DNA of 64,000 bases from Prevotella pallens ATCC 700821. GTDB taxonomy: Bacteria; Bacteroidota; Bacteroidia; Bacteroidales; Bacteroidaceae. This document shows, one piece after another, positions 38,291 to 46,849 of this stretch (the stretch's first letter is position 1; every line of letters starts with the position of its first letter). The notes beneath the pieces are model-generated. The model saw nothing but the letters and a program-made list of their open reading frames with translations. It was not told the origin of the DNA and ran no database searches. The translations under genes were made by a program, and so were the position numbers. The DNA is taken from assembly GCF_000220255.1 (NCBI RefSeq), contig NZ_GL982514.1, forward strand, positions 490,436 through 554,435, written 5' to 3'.

Positions 38291-40870
38291 TTATTCCTTT
38301 ACGGAAATAACACTAAAACCATACGAGCAGTTAGATATAAATGTATCTGATGCTCCTGTATCCTTTACTCCAAAGAAATTTGTTTCTGGACGTCTAGATA
38401 AAGCATGAACACCATAATAACCATATTTAGAACCAATATCCCCTACTCTCTTTTCTGTAGACCAGAAATAACCGCGATTATACTGTACAATACCATTAGA
38501 CCAGTAATCTGGAGCGAGATATCCTATCTTTGTAACTGTAGCCGGTTTACCATTGTTACCATCTGTTATTTTTGAGAAGTCGCTTGCACGGGGAACATGG
38601 AAACCAGCAGGACTTGGGTCGTAAACAGTCTTAATAAATGTACCATTATACCCATAGCCTGTTGTATTCTTTGCATCCCACAAATTAAAGAAGGTATTAT
38701 CTTTACCTGCGTCAAATGTCCAATCCCAATTACCTTTACTAGAAGAATGATTACTTATATTGCGAGCGGCAGCCATTCGCTCTGGAAACATAGAGGCTTG
38801 TCGCAATGTGAAACCTTTATCATTACCAGGCGTTTGACATCTAAATGGTGATTGCCACCACAATGGGTCTTTACGCCCTTGTTGGTAGAACATTGATACA
38901 CCTACATTTTCTAGTTCTTTTGGCTTCTGTGTAATTGTGATTTGTGCAGTTTTACCGCTCACAGCTTGTTCAAATGTTATTCTTACTTTACGGTCTGTTT
39001 GATACGTTGTACCACCCCATATTGTATGGCGAAAGCCTAATGGTTCAAGCATAAAATAGCCAGAGCTTGTATTGGCTACGTCTTTTGATGTAATCCATAT
39101 ATGCCAACTCCACAAAACTGTTTCTCCTGCACTAACACCTGTTTTAACTGTAATAACGGCACTTGCCTCTTTCATCTTAGTTTTATCAACACTAAATTCT
39201 ACAAAGCCACCACTTATACCCTCAACAGTTACAAGATTTGGTTCACTACACCACAACAATTCTGCATTTTCTGCATTTTCTATTTCGGGTTTAGTAATAT
39301 CACCTGCTCCACCAACAAAACACTTAATAGCATTGCTATTTACTACATTTGGTTTAAAAGCATCGTTATTTGTTGCACCATTCTTTATAGCATTACCATA
39401 AACCAATGGGAATTTATATTTACCACCTGCAGAAACTATATAGCAGTTGGCTGTGTTCTTAATTCCATTAGCATCTATAGAGAGGTCTTTTCTTGTTGTT
39501 ACTTCTTGTGCTGCCTTAAGTTCTGCTTCTCTTAATGCTTTATAATCTTTATATTCGTTTGTTAGGGTAAGGTTACAAGCTTGTCCTGACGTGCCACCTT
39601 CTCCGTGGTCGTTAATAGAAGCAACCATCGATGGTCTACCTTCTGTCCAATGAGAACCGTCTTCGCTATATTCATATTTCTTTATCGTCCATGCCACTCC
39701 TTTATCACGAGAAGTGGGGGCTTCTTTCAAGTGTCTATAACTCTGTACGGTGAAAGGAACATCTGTTTCGTTATATTCTTTATTAATTGCATTTGGTGTA
39801 ACAGTAAATATATACTCTCTATCGTCTACAGCCTTACTGTTTGATATGGTATAAGTTTTTGTAGTTCCTTCAGCCCATACTTTGTCGTGTCCATTTTTGT
39901 CTTTACCGCCAATTTTAGCAATAACGGGGTCGCCACTCTCAAAAGATATTTTTACTTGTGCATCGGTTGGCAAGGTTTGTGGAATCATAAAGAAGATACC
40001 ATCGCCTCCGTTCATTGTTGCACCTGGCTGAACTGCTGTTGAGAATGGTTGTGCCAATGTCAAGGCATAGCTCTTTTTGGTTGTTCCCAGTGTCCACTTT
40101 TTTTGTGCAATGTCGTATGTTCCTTCGCCAATAACGTTTAGTATTTCTATTTTTGTTACCTTTCTGTTATACGACAAGTCGTTGCCCACTTTAAAAAAGA
40201 TGGCTGTTGTTGCGTGATTGAAAGTAATTGGTATTTTCGTATTCACATAGTCGTCGTAGTTATAGTTATCTGTTGCAGCCACAAGCAGGTCGGTTTGTTT
40301 CTTTGCATCGGCATCTGGGCTAAACTTTATAATAGGGTTTTGTCCCGATGTGGTTGTAATGTTGCTTACTGTTGGTGCTGGGTGCACTGCATAGAATTTT
40401 AACCCTGCGGCTTCGCTTTTACGCCATTTCACAGCGTTTTTCATTGTGCCATCTGCATTCACTTCTTGCCCGTAAAGATAGTTGGCTGTAGTGCTGCCGT
40501 TTTTACATGCAAATATAGTGAAGGGTTTATTTATGGTAGCAAAGTTGTCTTTCGTTGTTATTGTTCCGCGCGATTCTGCCGGATAGTATATAGGGTTCAC
40601 TCCCTCCACTGTTGTTTCTACAAGTTGCAACCCTTCGGCATCTCTGCCCAAAAGTGGTGTTGTTTGTGTTTCGTATACTTGTGGTGCCTTCGTCATTTGT
40701 AACGATGGTTCGTTTTTAACCGCTTGTACATCGTTCACACTAAAGCTAATACCATCTGTGGTTGCACTTGGTGTATTGGGCGTATCATCATCGGTACAAG
40801 ATGTTACCAAAAACGATGTTAAGCCAACGAAACCAACCATAACAGAAACTTTTAGATTGTTTACTTTCAT
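38291..40870 (-). CDS. Fimbrillin-family lipoprotein with C-terminal FISUMP-like domain
   Basis: 859 residues. Lipoprotein signal with lipobox LVTSC (Cys 25), then a D-rich tether. Residues to about 350 resemble Mfa-like/fimbrillin (FimA/Mfa1-type) domains (NKPFTIFACKNG, ITFNHATTAIFFKVGND, IPQTLPTDAQVKISF). The last 180 residues fit the FISUMP paralogous domain (YDPSPAGFHVPRASDF, NRGYFWSTEKR). Probably a surface or fimbrial-tip protein anchored to the outer membrane. It is preceded by a 50-residue gene on the same strand, 75 bases away. Confidence 0.78.
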   Translation of the reverse strand: MKVNNLKVSVMVGFVGLTSFLVTSCTDDDTPNTPSATTDGISFSVNDVQAVKNEPSLQMTKAPQVYETQTTPLLGRDAEGLQLVETTVEGVNPIYYPAESRGTITTKDNFATINKPFTIFACKNGSTTANYLYGQEVNADGTMKNAVKWRKSEAAGLKFYAVHPAPTVSNITTTSGQNPIIKFSPDADAKKQTDLLVAATDNYNYDDYVNTKIPITFNHATTAIFFKVGNDLSYNRKVTKIEILNVIGEGTYDIAQKKWTLGTTKKSYALTLAQPFSTAVQPGATMNGGDGIFFMIPQTLPTDAQVKISFESGDPVIAKIGGKDKNGHDKVWAEGTTKTYTISNSKAVDDREYIFTVTPNAINKEYNETDVPFTVQSYRHLKEAPTSRDKGVAWTIKKYEYSEDGSHWTEGRPSMVASINDHGEGGTSGQACNLTLTNEYKDYKALREAELKAAQEVTTRKDLSIDANGIKNTANCYIVSAGGKYKFPLVYGNAIKNGATNNDAFKPNVVNSNAIKCFVGGAGDITKPEIENAENAELLWCSEPNLVTVEGISGGFVEFSVDKTKMKEASAVITVKTGVSAGETVLWSWHIWITSKDVANTSSGYFMLEPLGFRHTIWGGTTYQTDRKVRITFEQAVSGKTAQITITQKPKELENVGVSMFYQQGRKDPLWWQSPFRCQTPGNDKGFTLRQASMFPERMAAARNISNHSSSKGNWDWTFDAGKDNTFFNLWDAKNTTGYGYNGTFIKTVYDPSPAGFHVPRASDFSKITDGNNGKPATVTKIGYLAPDYWSNGIVQYNRGYFWSTEKRVGDIGSKYGYYGVHALSRRPETNFFGVKDTGASDTFISNCSYGFSVISVKE

Positions 40871-40945
40871 ATTTCTTAATTACATTGAATGTGATTATAA
40901 AACTAATATATACCTCCTAATATTATCGTCAGATAAAACTATTCT

Positions 40946-41098
40946 TTATTCCCCATCTAACTCCTCTTCATCACCAGGTGTAAAGGGAGTAACGGTAGGA
41001 CCAAATCCTGGAGTAGTAGCTGTGTTAGCTAAAATATTTACATTTTCTTCCATCTCATAAATCTTAACACGTGGTGTGTCATACTTGCTCTTTTCCAT
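40946..41098 (-). CDS. 50-residue protein upstream of the fimbrillin-type lipoprotein
   Basis: A short frame (ATG at 41098, TAA at 40946) reading MEKSKYDTPRVKIYEMEENV, then NILANTATTPGFGPTVTPF and an acidic end. Small acidic proteins with a K-Y-x-x-P-x-V-x-x-Y-E-M start and a Gly/Thr/Pro tail recur in Prevotella and relatives, often beside surface lipoprotein genes; they have no known function. It has no signal peptide. It shares the strand and probably the transcript with the lipoprotein gene. A CAAAGTTA -7 element at 41279-41286 gives a leader of about 175 bases. Confidence 0.65.
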   Translation of the reverse strand: MEKSKYDTPRVKIYEMEENVNILANTATTPGFGPTVTPFTPGDEEELDGE

Positions 41099-41161
41099 AC
41101 GCTAAAACAATTCTTTTTACATTCTTTTAATAATTATAAATAATAATATATTCTGCTTAAA

Positions 41162-41313
41162 TTAAGTGAGCTATATACCAGAAGTCTCTCTCTATTCTGC
41201 TGGTACTTTTAATATACATATAGTAATTTTAAGTGAGCTACTAAAAAAATACTTTTATCTACAGTTTCAATTCGGTTGCAAAGTTAGGAGTTTTTTTATA
41301 ATTAAAAAACAAA
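41162..41313 (-). promoter_or_regulatory. Promoter and leader of the 50-residue protein/fimbrillin operon
   Basis: On the minus strand TAACTTTG (41279-41286) has a TTTG (41310-41313) 23 bases upstream, slightly longer than usual. The leader contains the 12-base direct repeat TTAAGTGAGCTA at 41162-41173 and 41229-41240 (plus-strand reading), 67 bases apart. These may be regulator or RNA-binding sites. Confidence 0.45.
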
Positions 41314-41691
41314 AATGCACGTTCTATTTTTAAATGAATATATATTCATATTCTGAATTATTAACAGAATGCTGCTAACCATAGCATATACAAGTATGGG
41401 CAAAGGGTGTGGAATGTGCTTATACGTTTTTTGTTTATACATTATGGTGGATATGGCAACATTATAAAAAAGGTTTATGGTAAGTTATAAAATATATTAA
41501 AACTACTGACAAGAAAACATGAGATTGCAGAAAGCAGCGATATAAACAAATTGTTATGCGATTACAGTATTAGAGTTGGAAGCTGAATTGTTGGATACTA
41601 AACGCTATGTAGAGCAATTTTCTTTGCCAAAGGCACATTGTTTTTGCTGTGTATGGTGTGTTGCGACATAGCTTTAAATATGTGCAAAAAG

Positions 41692-41801
41692 TTTTAGATA
41701 TCTATCACGATTGTTTTAGATATCTATCACGATCGTTTCAGATATCTGTCGTGTGCGTTTCAGATATCTGTCATTCACGTTTTAGATATCTGTTTTGAAT
41801 G
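41692..41801 (+). repeat. Array D: five 22-bp units
   Basis: Five perfect AGATATCT cores start at 41696, 41718, 41740, 41762 and 41784, exactly 22 bp apart. The linkers are ATCACGATTG, ATCACGATCG, GTCGTGTGCG and GTCATTCACG, each followed by TTTY. The last unit ends GTTTTGAATG, almost the same as the end of array A. It lies upstream of the fimbrillin operon and downstream of dnaB. Confidence 0.88.
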
Positions 41802-41879
41802 GCTTTGCAAACTAACGCTTTTTTTGTTTAAAACTCAACTGAGTTGTTAGAGCATAAACATATTTTGTTTTATTATTGT

Positions 41880-41990
41880 GCAGATTGTATGTTGTTGCAA
41901 TGCAGGCGTAGCGGGCTACGTCAGGCTATAAAGACATACAAGATGCCGATAAGAAAACGCAAGATTAGAGGAAGTAATGTTTACGAATAT
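41880..41990 (+). repeat. Dispersed repeat, copy 1
   Basis: Matches 60239-60340 closely from CAGATTGTATG, over the hairpin CGTAGC-GG-GCTACG (41907-41920), to GATAAGAAAA and beyond. It begins about 80 bases after array D. A 47-residue frame starting inside it (41943-42086) has no support as a gene. Confidence 0.7.
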
Positions 41991-42165
41991 AAAAATGGTG
42001 GTGTTGCAGTGGCATTAGCTTTTGGCACTGGTCCTTTGAAAGGCAAAAAAGTTCCCCAATGTCTTCACATTTATGAAAAAAACTAAAAACATGATATACT
42101 AACTGGAAGAGCATTGGGGGTATAGTTCGTTGCAATACAATCAACATTTTGTTGTTACACCTTGC

Positions 42166-43686
42166 TTAGAAAGCGTCGTTGCTACCAGGCGGTGGCAGTG
42201 GGTCATCGTTCATTCTGCTGTCTATAATTTCTCCGCCAAGATCGTTAGGCATCATCGGAGGCAACATATCGTTATCGTCAGGATTGGCGAAACGTGTAAA
42301 TTCGCCACGAAACGAGAGCAAAACATCGTCGGTAGCACCCTTACGGTGTTTCGCAATAATAATCTGCGCCTTCCCGTGTAAGTCGTTTCCTTTTTCGTCT
42401 TGAAATATTCGGTAGTATTCTGGTCTATGCACAAAGAGCACCAAGTCGGCATCTTGCTCAATAGCACCCGATTCGCGCAAGTCGCTTAGTTGTGGTCGTT
42501 TTCCTTCAATGCCATCACGCTGTTCCACCGTACGGTTCAGCTGCGAGAGAGCCAACACAGGAATATTCAGTTCTTTAGCCAGTCCTTTTAGTGATCGGCT
42601 TATGGTAGAAACCTCTTCTTGCCTACTATTGAAGCGCATTCCGTTAGCATTCATCAGCTGCAGATAGTCTACCATCAGCACTTTTATTCCATGTTCGCGC
42701 ACCAATCTACGTGCTTTGGTACGGAGTTCGAAAACCGATAGTCCGGGTGTATCGTCTACATAGATAGGCGCACCGTCCATTTTTCTCAAATTGTTATCAA
42801 AGCGTTCCCAGTCGGAGGGGTCCAGCTGTCCACTTAGAATTTTGCTACCCGATATGGAACAGACGTTAGACAATAGGCGATTAACCAACTGTACGTTGTT
42901 CATTTCGAGCGAGAAGAAAGCCACTGGCACACGATTGTCTATAGCAATATTCTTTGCTAAACTTAAAGCAAACGATGTTTTTCCCATGGCAGGTCGTCCA
43001 GCAATAATAACAAGGTCTGACGGTTGCCAGCCAGCAGTTATCTTGTCTAACTGCGTAAAACCAGTAGAAATACCCGTTAGTCCGCCACTTTCCTGATTGT
43101 TAGCCGCTTTGAGCAGTAGTTCGTGTGCTTGCTTTACAATGGGGTCTATCTGTGTGTACTCTTGCGCCATATTCTTTTGCGAGAGTTCAAACAAACTGCC
43201 TTCTGCCTTTTGCATAAGTTCGTCTACATCAACAGTTTCATCGAAAGCCGATGTTTCTATCATAGAGGCAAACTGTATAAGTTGTCGGGCAAGAAATTTT
43301 TGTGCTAATATTCGTCCATGATATTCTATGTGTGCCGACGATGCCACGTGCGAACTTAACTCTACTATATAGGCAGGTCCTCCCACTTCTTCTAATTCGC
43401 CGCTGCGTTTCAGCTCTTCCGCCACCGTCATAATGTCTACGGGCTTTTCGTGTAAATTCAACGACTGTATAGCACCATATATTTTTTGATGACGTGGGTC
43501 GTAAAAAGTTTCAGGACGAATCAACTCCGATACCACTGTGAAGGCATCGCTGTCTATCATTAGTGCTCCCAGCACAACCCTCTCTATATCTAAGGCTTGC
43601 GGCTGTAAGTGCCCAAACGATGTGTCGATAGGTGCTACAGCACGTTTTCGAGTGCCTTTTGCACTATTAGTTTTCTTTTCTGGCAT
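42166..43686 (-). CDS. dnaB: Replicative DNA helicase
   Basis: 506 residues from the ATG at 43686 (the frame is open further, but a promoter element lies inside that part). N-terminal helical domain (QPQALDIERVVLGALMIDSD), then the RecA-type motor: Walker A AGRPAMGKTSFALSLA, FFSLEMNNVQLVNRLLS, Walker B LMVDYLQLM and VLALSQLNRTVEQRDGIEG. A hexameric helicase that unwinds DNA at the replication fork. Monocistronic. The -7 element TACTTTTG (coding strand, 43695-43702) is 8 bases from the ATG, so the mRNA is likely leaderless or nearly so. Confidence 0.94.
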   Translation of the reverse strand: MPEKKTNSAKGTRKRAVAPIDTSFGHLQPQALDIERVVLGALMIDSDAFTVVSELIRPETFYDPRHQKIYGAIQSLNLHEKPVDIMTVAEELKRSGELEEVGGPAYIVELSSHVASSAHIEYHGRILAQKFLARQLIQFASMIETSAFDETVDVDELMQKAEGSLFELSQKNMAQEYTQIDPIVKQAHELLLKAANNQESGGLTGISTGFTQLDKITAGWQPSDLVIIAGRPAMGKTSFALSLAKNIAIDNRVPVAFFSLEMNNVQLVNRLLSNVCSISGSKILSGQLDPSDWERFDNNLRKMDGAPIYVDDTPGLSVFELRTKARRLVREHGIKVLMVDYLQLMNANGMRFNSRQEEVSTISRSLKGLAKELNIPVLALSQLNRTVEQRDGIEGKRPQLSDLRESGAIEQDADLVLFVHRPEYYRIFQDEKGNDLHGKAQIIIAKHRKGATDDVLLSFRGEFTRFANPDDNDMLPPMMPNDLGGEIIDSRMNDDPLPPPGSNDAF

Positions 43687-43694
43687 AACAGCCA

Positions 43695-43702
43695 CAAAAG
43701 TA
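43695..43702 (-). promoter_or_regulatory. -7 element of dnaB, 8 bases from the ATG
   Basis: CAAAAGTA on the plus strand is TACTTTTG on the coding strand. No TTTG at the right -33 distance was seen. Confidence 0.4.
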
Positions 43703-43747
43703 GTGAAAAATTTGCAAACCATCGTAACTTTTATCATAATCATTTTT

Positions 43748-43755
43748 TATCTTTG
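43748..43755 (+). promoter_or_regulatory. -7 element of ispE
   Basis: TATCTTTG, 102 bases before the ispE ATG at 43858, in the divergent dnaB-ispE gap. Confidence 0.4.
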
Positions 43756-43857
43756 CAAAAGATTACAGCAGGTAGAGCTTATGGGCTGTATCCCCAAAAA
43801 GCCAATTGCTATATATATAAATAGGTGTAATGGCTTGTTTTTAGAAAAGAAATATAG

Positions 43858-44703
43858 ATGGAAGAAAAATTAATAGTATATCCGAATTGTAAGATAAACC
43901 TTGGTTTGAACGTTGTGCGCAAACGCTCTGATGGATATCACGACCTTGAAACCGTGTTCTATCCTGTGCCTCTGTGCGATAAATTAGAAGCAGTGGTGGG
44001 CGAAGGTGCAGAAGGTACGTGTTCGCTCGCAATAAGTGGCAATAAGATAGAAGGAGAACTGTCCGACAATCTAATTGTAAAGGCATATAGAATGTTGTCT
44101 GCCGACCACATATTACCACATATTAATTTTAATTTAGAGAAACACATTCCATCGCAAGCAGGACTGGGCGGAGGTTCGTCTGATGCAACCTACACACTGC
44201 GCTTGCTAAACAAATTGTGCCAGTTGAATCTCAATTCAGCCACATTGCACCAATATGCCGTTCGGTTAGGTGCCGACTGTGCCTTCTTTGTTACAGCTAC
44301 ACCAGCATTTGCAACAGGAATAGGCGATATATTAGAGCCAATGAATGCCGAATGTGCACATCTGCATGGCATGTATTTGTTAATTGTGAAACCCACAGTA
44401 GCCATATCTACCGCACAAGCCTTTGCATTCGTAAAACCTCAGCCAACATTAATAAAGTGTAAAGACATAGTTGCACAACCTGTAAATAGCGAGTGGCGCA
44501 ACCATCTTACAAACAACTTTGAAGTGTCGGCATTTAAACTACACCCAGAAATGCATACCATAAAAGAACAACTCTACAATATGGGAGCACTCTATGCACA
44601 AATGTCGGGTAGCGGAAGTGCATTCTTTGGCATCTTTAACACACCACCCACACTAACGGCAAACCACTTTAACGGAATGTTCACTTACCTCTGCCAATTG
44701 TAA
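43858..44703 (+). CDS. ispE: 4-(cytidine 5'-diphospho)-2-C-methyl-D-erythritol kinase
   Basis: 281 residues. It phosphorylates CDP-methylerythritol with ATP in the MEP pathway to isoprenoid precursors. A GHMP kinase: N-terminal YPNCKINLGLNVVRKRSDGY (substrate site), ATP-binding PSQAGLGGGSSDATYTLRL (about residues 97-115), and C-terminal AQMSGSGSAFFGIF. Length is normal. Possibly followed by a weak hairpin that starts at its last codon (44698-44721, no T-tract). Divergent from dnaB. Confidence 0.94.
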   Translation: MEEKLIVYPNCKINLGLNVVRKRSDGYHDLETVFYPVPLCDKLEAVVGEGAEGTCSLAISGNKIEGELSDNLIVKAYRMLSADHILPHINFNLEKHIPSQAGLGGGSSDATYTLRLLNKLCQLNLNSATLHQYAVRLGADCAFFVTATPAFATGIGDILEPMNAECAHLHGMYLLIVKPTVAISTAQAFAFVKPQPTLIKCKDIVAQPVNSEWRNHLTNNFEVSAFKLHPEMHTIKEQLYNMGALYAQMSGSGSAFFGIFNTPPTLTANHFNGMFTYLCQL

Positions 44704-44800
44704 AAGCTTCTGCTTATACAAATAATTAGTGCATAAATACTTACGAACACTTGATGTACATCATTTAATTGCATTATACACTAAAATATATTAGATTATA

Positions 44801-44832
44801 TTTGGAACTACTCTAAACATTATCTACCTTTG
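44801..44832 (+). promoter_or_regulatory. Strong promoter of a non-coding transcript
   Basis: TTTG (44801-44804), a 20-base spacer and TACCTTTG (44825-44832): a near-perfect Bacteroidota promoter with no gene directly downstream. Confidence 0.7.
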
Positions 44833-44838
44833 CATCAG

Positions 44839-45084
44839 ATAATAAATACAAGAGATAATACTTCAATAGATTGTTTAGGTTATAAGATTAGTTGTTTAAG
44901 TAAAAAGTTAGGTATTTAGGCTCAATAGGAGTAATTTAGGTAAAAGATTTGTTAAGCAGGATTTCAAATTTTGAGTATCAGTATTGATTGAACACCGTGA
45001 GATGTTAATCATTATTTAAAGCTCAAAGAACATTTTAAGTTTTAAGTTTAAAAGACTAAGCACGACGTTGGTCGTGCTTTTTTT
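44839..45084 (+). ncRNA. Probable small non-coding RNA (about 245 nt)
   Basis: It lies between a near-perfect promoter and a strong intrinsic terminator (45059-45084), in a stretch without any plausible coding frame. The 5' half contains four TTAGGY copies (TTTAGGT 44874-44880, GTTAGGT 44907-44913, TTTAGGC 44915-44921, TTTAGGT 44935-44941). The size and independent promoter and terminator fit a stable RNA of the 6S type or another Bacteroidota-specific RNA. I could not fold it into a recognised family, so the identity is open. Confidence 0.6.
45059..45084 (+). terminator. Intrinsic terminator of the non-coding transcript
   Basis: AGCACGAC (45059-45066), loop GTTG, GTCGTGCT (45071-45078), then a T-run. 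A perfect 8-bp GC-rich stem. Confidence 0.88.
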
Positions 45085-45324
45085 GTGTCGTACCAGTTTA
45101 ATATATAACAGTCGTGGTGGCAAGTTATATAAGAGTGCAATTAAAAAGTTACAATGTGACACAATATAAAATATCGCCTATTCATTATAAATAGCACATT
45201 TATATAATACACATAGTACACTCGAACATAACATTCGTATCTATCAATAAGACAACAATAGAGGCAATAGGAAGATACAAAACTCGAAAAAAAACTTAAT
45301 TCGCAAGAATATGTCAGCATTTTC

Positions 45325-45355
45325 TTTGTCAGTTTCTAAAATTTTCATAACTTTG
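45325..45355 (+). promoter_or_regulatory. Promoter of the rpmB-rpmG operon
   Basis: TTTG (45325-45328), a 19-base spacer and TAACTTTG (45348-45355), 52 bases before the rpmB ATG. Confidence 0.75.
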
Positions 45356-45407
45356 CACACTGTTTGGAATAGGTATCAATTAACGAATTACAAAACTACA
45401 GATAGAA

Positions 45408-45671
45408 ATGTCTAAGATTTGTCAAATCACAGGTAAGAAGGCACAGATAGGTTGTAATGTGTCTCACTCAAAGCATCGCACAAAGCGTAGTTTTGATGTA
45501 AACCTCTTTAGAAAGAAGTTCTTTTATGTAGAAGAGGACTGCTGGATATCGTTGAAGATTAGTGCAGCTGGTCTTCGTACAATTAATAAATTAGGCTTAG
45601 ACCGTGCGTTGAAGCAAGCCGTATCCAAAGGTTATGTAAACTGGAAGGATATTAAAGTTATAGGAGACTAA
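45408..45671 (+). CDS. rpmB: 50S ribosomal protein L28
   Basis: 87 residues. [20 protein letters not shown] followed by the basic [14 protein letters not shown] stretch is the standard L28 N-terminus. A component of the large ribosomal subunit. First gene of a three-gene operon; rpmG starts 4 bases after its stop. The promoter and a strong terminator after the third gene delimit the operon. Confidence 0.96.
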   Translation: MSKICQITGKKAQIGCNVSHSKHRTKRSFDVNLFRKKFFYVEEDCWISLKISAAGLRTINKLGLDRALKQAVSKGYVNWKDIKVIGD

Positions 45672-45675
45672 TATC

Positions 45676-45864
45676 ATGGCAAAGAAAGCTAAAGGTAATA
45701 GAGTTCAGGTCATATTAGAATGCACTGAAATGAAGAGTAGCGGTCTGCCAGGTACAAGTCGCTATATAACAACAAAGAATCGTAAGAATACAGCAGACCG
45801 TTTGGAACTGATGAAGTATAATCCGATTCTAAAGAAGATGACTCTTCACAAGGAGATTAAGTAA
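45676..45864 (+). CDS. rpmG: 50S ribosomal protein L33
   Basis: 62 residues. [20 protein letters not shown] and [20 protein letters not shown] are typical L33 sequence. The usual paired zinc-binding cysteines are absent (a single Cys in LECTE), so this is the zinc-free C-minus form. It lies 4 bases after rpmB and 35 bases before the DUF4295 gene. Confidence 0.95.
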   Translation: MAKKAKGNRVQVILECTEMKSSGLPGTSRYITTKNRKNTADRLELMKYNPILKKMTLHKEIK

Positions 45865-45899
45865 GCACGTAAATTATAAATAGTTAGATATATTAGACT

Positions 45900-46058
45900 A
45901 TGGCAAAGAAAGCGGTCGCTACCCTCCACGAAGGTTCAACGGATGGTCGCGCATATTCAAAAGTTATTAAGATGGTAAAGAGTCCTAAAACAGGTGCTTA
46001 TATTTTCGATGAGAAGATGGTACCTAACGAGGACGTTAAGGAATTCTTTAAGAATTAA
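45900..46058 (+). CDS. DUF4295 family small protein
   Basis: 52 residues (ATG at 45900, TAA at 46056-46058), basic, starting MAKKAVATLHEGSTDGRAYS and containing KMVKSPKTGAYIFDEKMVP. This short protein regularly follows rpmB-rpmG in Bacteroidota and is known as DUF4295. Its basic character and neighbours suggest a ribosome-associated role, which is not proven. Last gene of the operon, 22 bases before the terminator stem. Confidence 0.88.
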   Translation: MAKKAVATLHEGSTDGRAYSKVIKMVKSPKTGAYIFDEKMVPNEDVKEFFKN

Positions 46059-46080
46059 TTCTTATAAGATAGATATGGTA

Positions 46081-46118
46081 GGGGGAGATGGTATGTGTAC
46101 CGTCTCCCCCTTTTCTTT
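46081..46118 (+). terminator. Terminator of the L28-L33-DUF4295 operon
   Basis: GGGGGAGATGGTA (46081-46093), loop TGTG, TACCGTCTCCCCC (46098-46110), one G-T pair, then TTTTCTTTT. A 13-bp stem. Confidence 0.95.
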
Positions 46119-46308
46119 TGCAAATAACTAAATAGTTTTATTAAACAAAACACAAACAACCATTAACAATTATAGGTTCAACAGAAAACAAATGGCGAAA
46201 TTATAAACAGTGCCTTCTAATACAGACACTTAAAACAGAATGGTTCTGATATTTATAAAAGTCATAACAAATATCAGTTTCTCTTGCTTCATATATAGGG
46301 CAGTTGTG

Positions 46309-46540
46309 TTTTAGATATTCGCCGTATTCGTTTTAGATATCTATCGTGCTCTTTTCAGATATCTATCAGCTTCGTTTCAGATATCTATCAGTTCCGTTTT
46401 AGATATCTATCAGCTTCGTTTCAGATATCTATCAGTTCCGTTTCAGATATCTATCAGTTCCGTTTTAGATATCTATCGTGCTCTTTTCAGATATCTATCA
46501 GCTTCGTTTTAGATATCTATTATTTCTAAATTAGATACCA
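46309..46540 (+). repeat. Array E: eleven 22-bp units, the largest array
   Basis: Cores start at 46313 (AGATATTC, edge), then nine perfect AGATATCT at 46335, 46357, 46379, 46401, 46423, 46445, 46467, 46489 and 46511, and 46533 (AGATACCA, edge): exact 22-bp period. Linkers fall into a few classes (ATCAGCTTCG, ATCAGTTCCG, ATCGTGCTCT) that alternate, as expected from duplication of pairs of units. It lies between the convergent L28 operon and radA. Flanking bases 46119-46308 and 46541-46849 show no gene. Confidence 0.92.
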
Positions 46541-46849
46541 TAATAAAGCACAACCGTTATGAGTTTGTATTATAATGCCTAAAAGCTATTTCTTTAGCTA
46601 AAGAATTATGACGTTCTTTATTGGTAATGTTTCGAGAAATATATTCGTATAAATACCTAAACAACAATAAGTTGTTCCTAACTTTTATGTATATGGGTGA
46701 GAGCTATTACTATCACCATCTTTCTCAATATCTCCCCTACTCGTTTCTACTAAATTGGCATAAAGTTTCTAATAACAGTAAACACGTACAAATGCTAAAC
46801 GCATATATTTTTCACAACATTCGTTACATTCTTAAAAATCACAAAACTT

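Noticed and set aside
41943-42086. 47-codon basic frame
   Set aside because: It begins inside the dispersed repeat and is not open in the other two copies; there is no recognisable family or promoter.
44839-45084. tmRNA or RNase P RNA
   Set aside because: I found no alanine-tRNA-like ends, no tag-coding frame and no RNase P core motifs in this stretch.
46309-46540. CRISPR array
   Set aside because: The period is only 22 bp, the 'repeat' is an 8-bp palindrome plus conserved flanks, and the linkers are not unique spacers. No cas gene is nearby.
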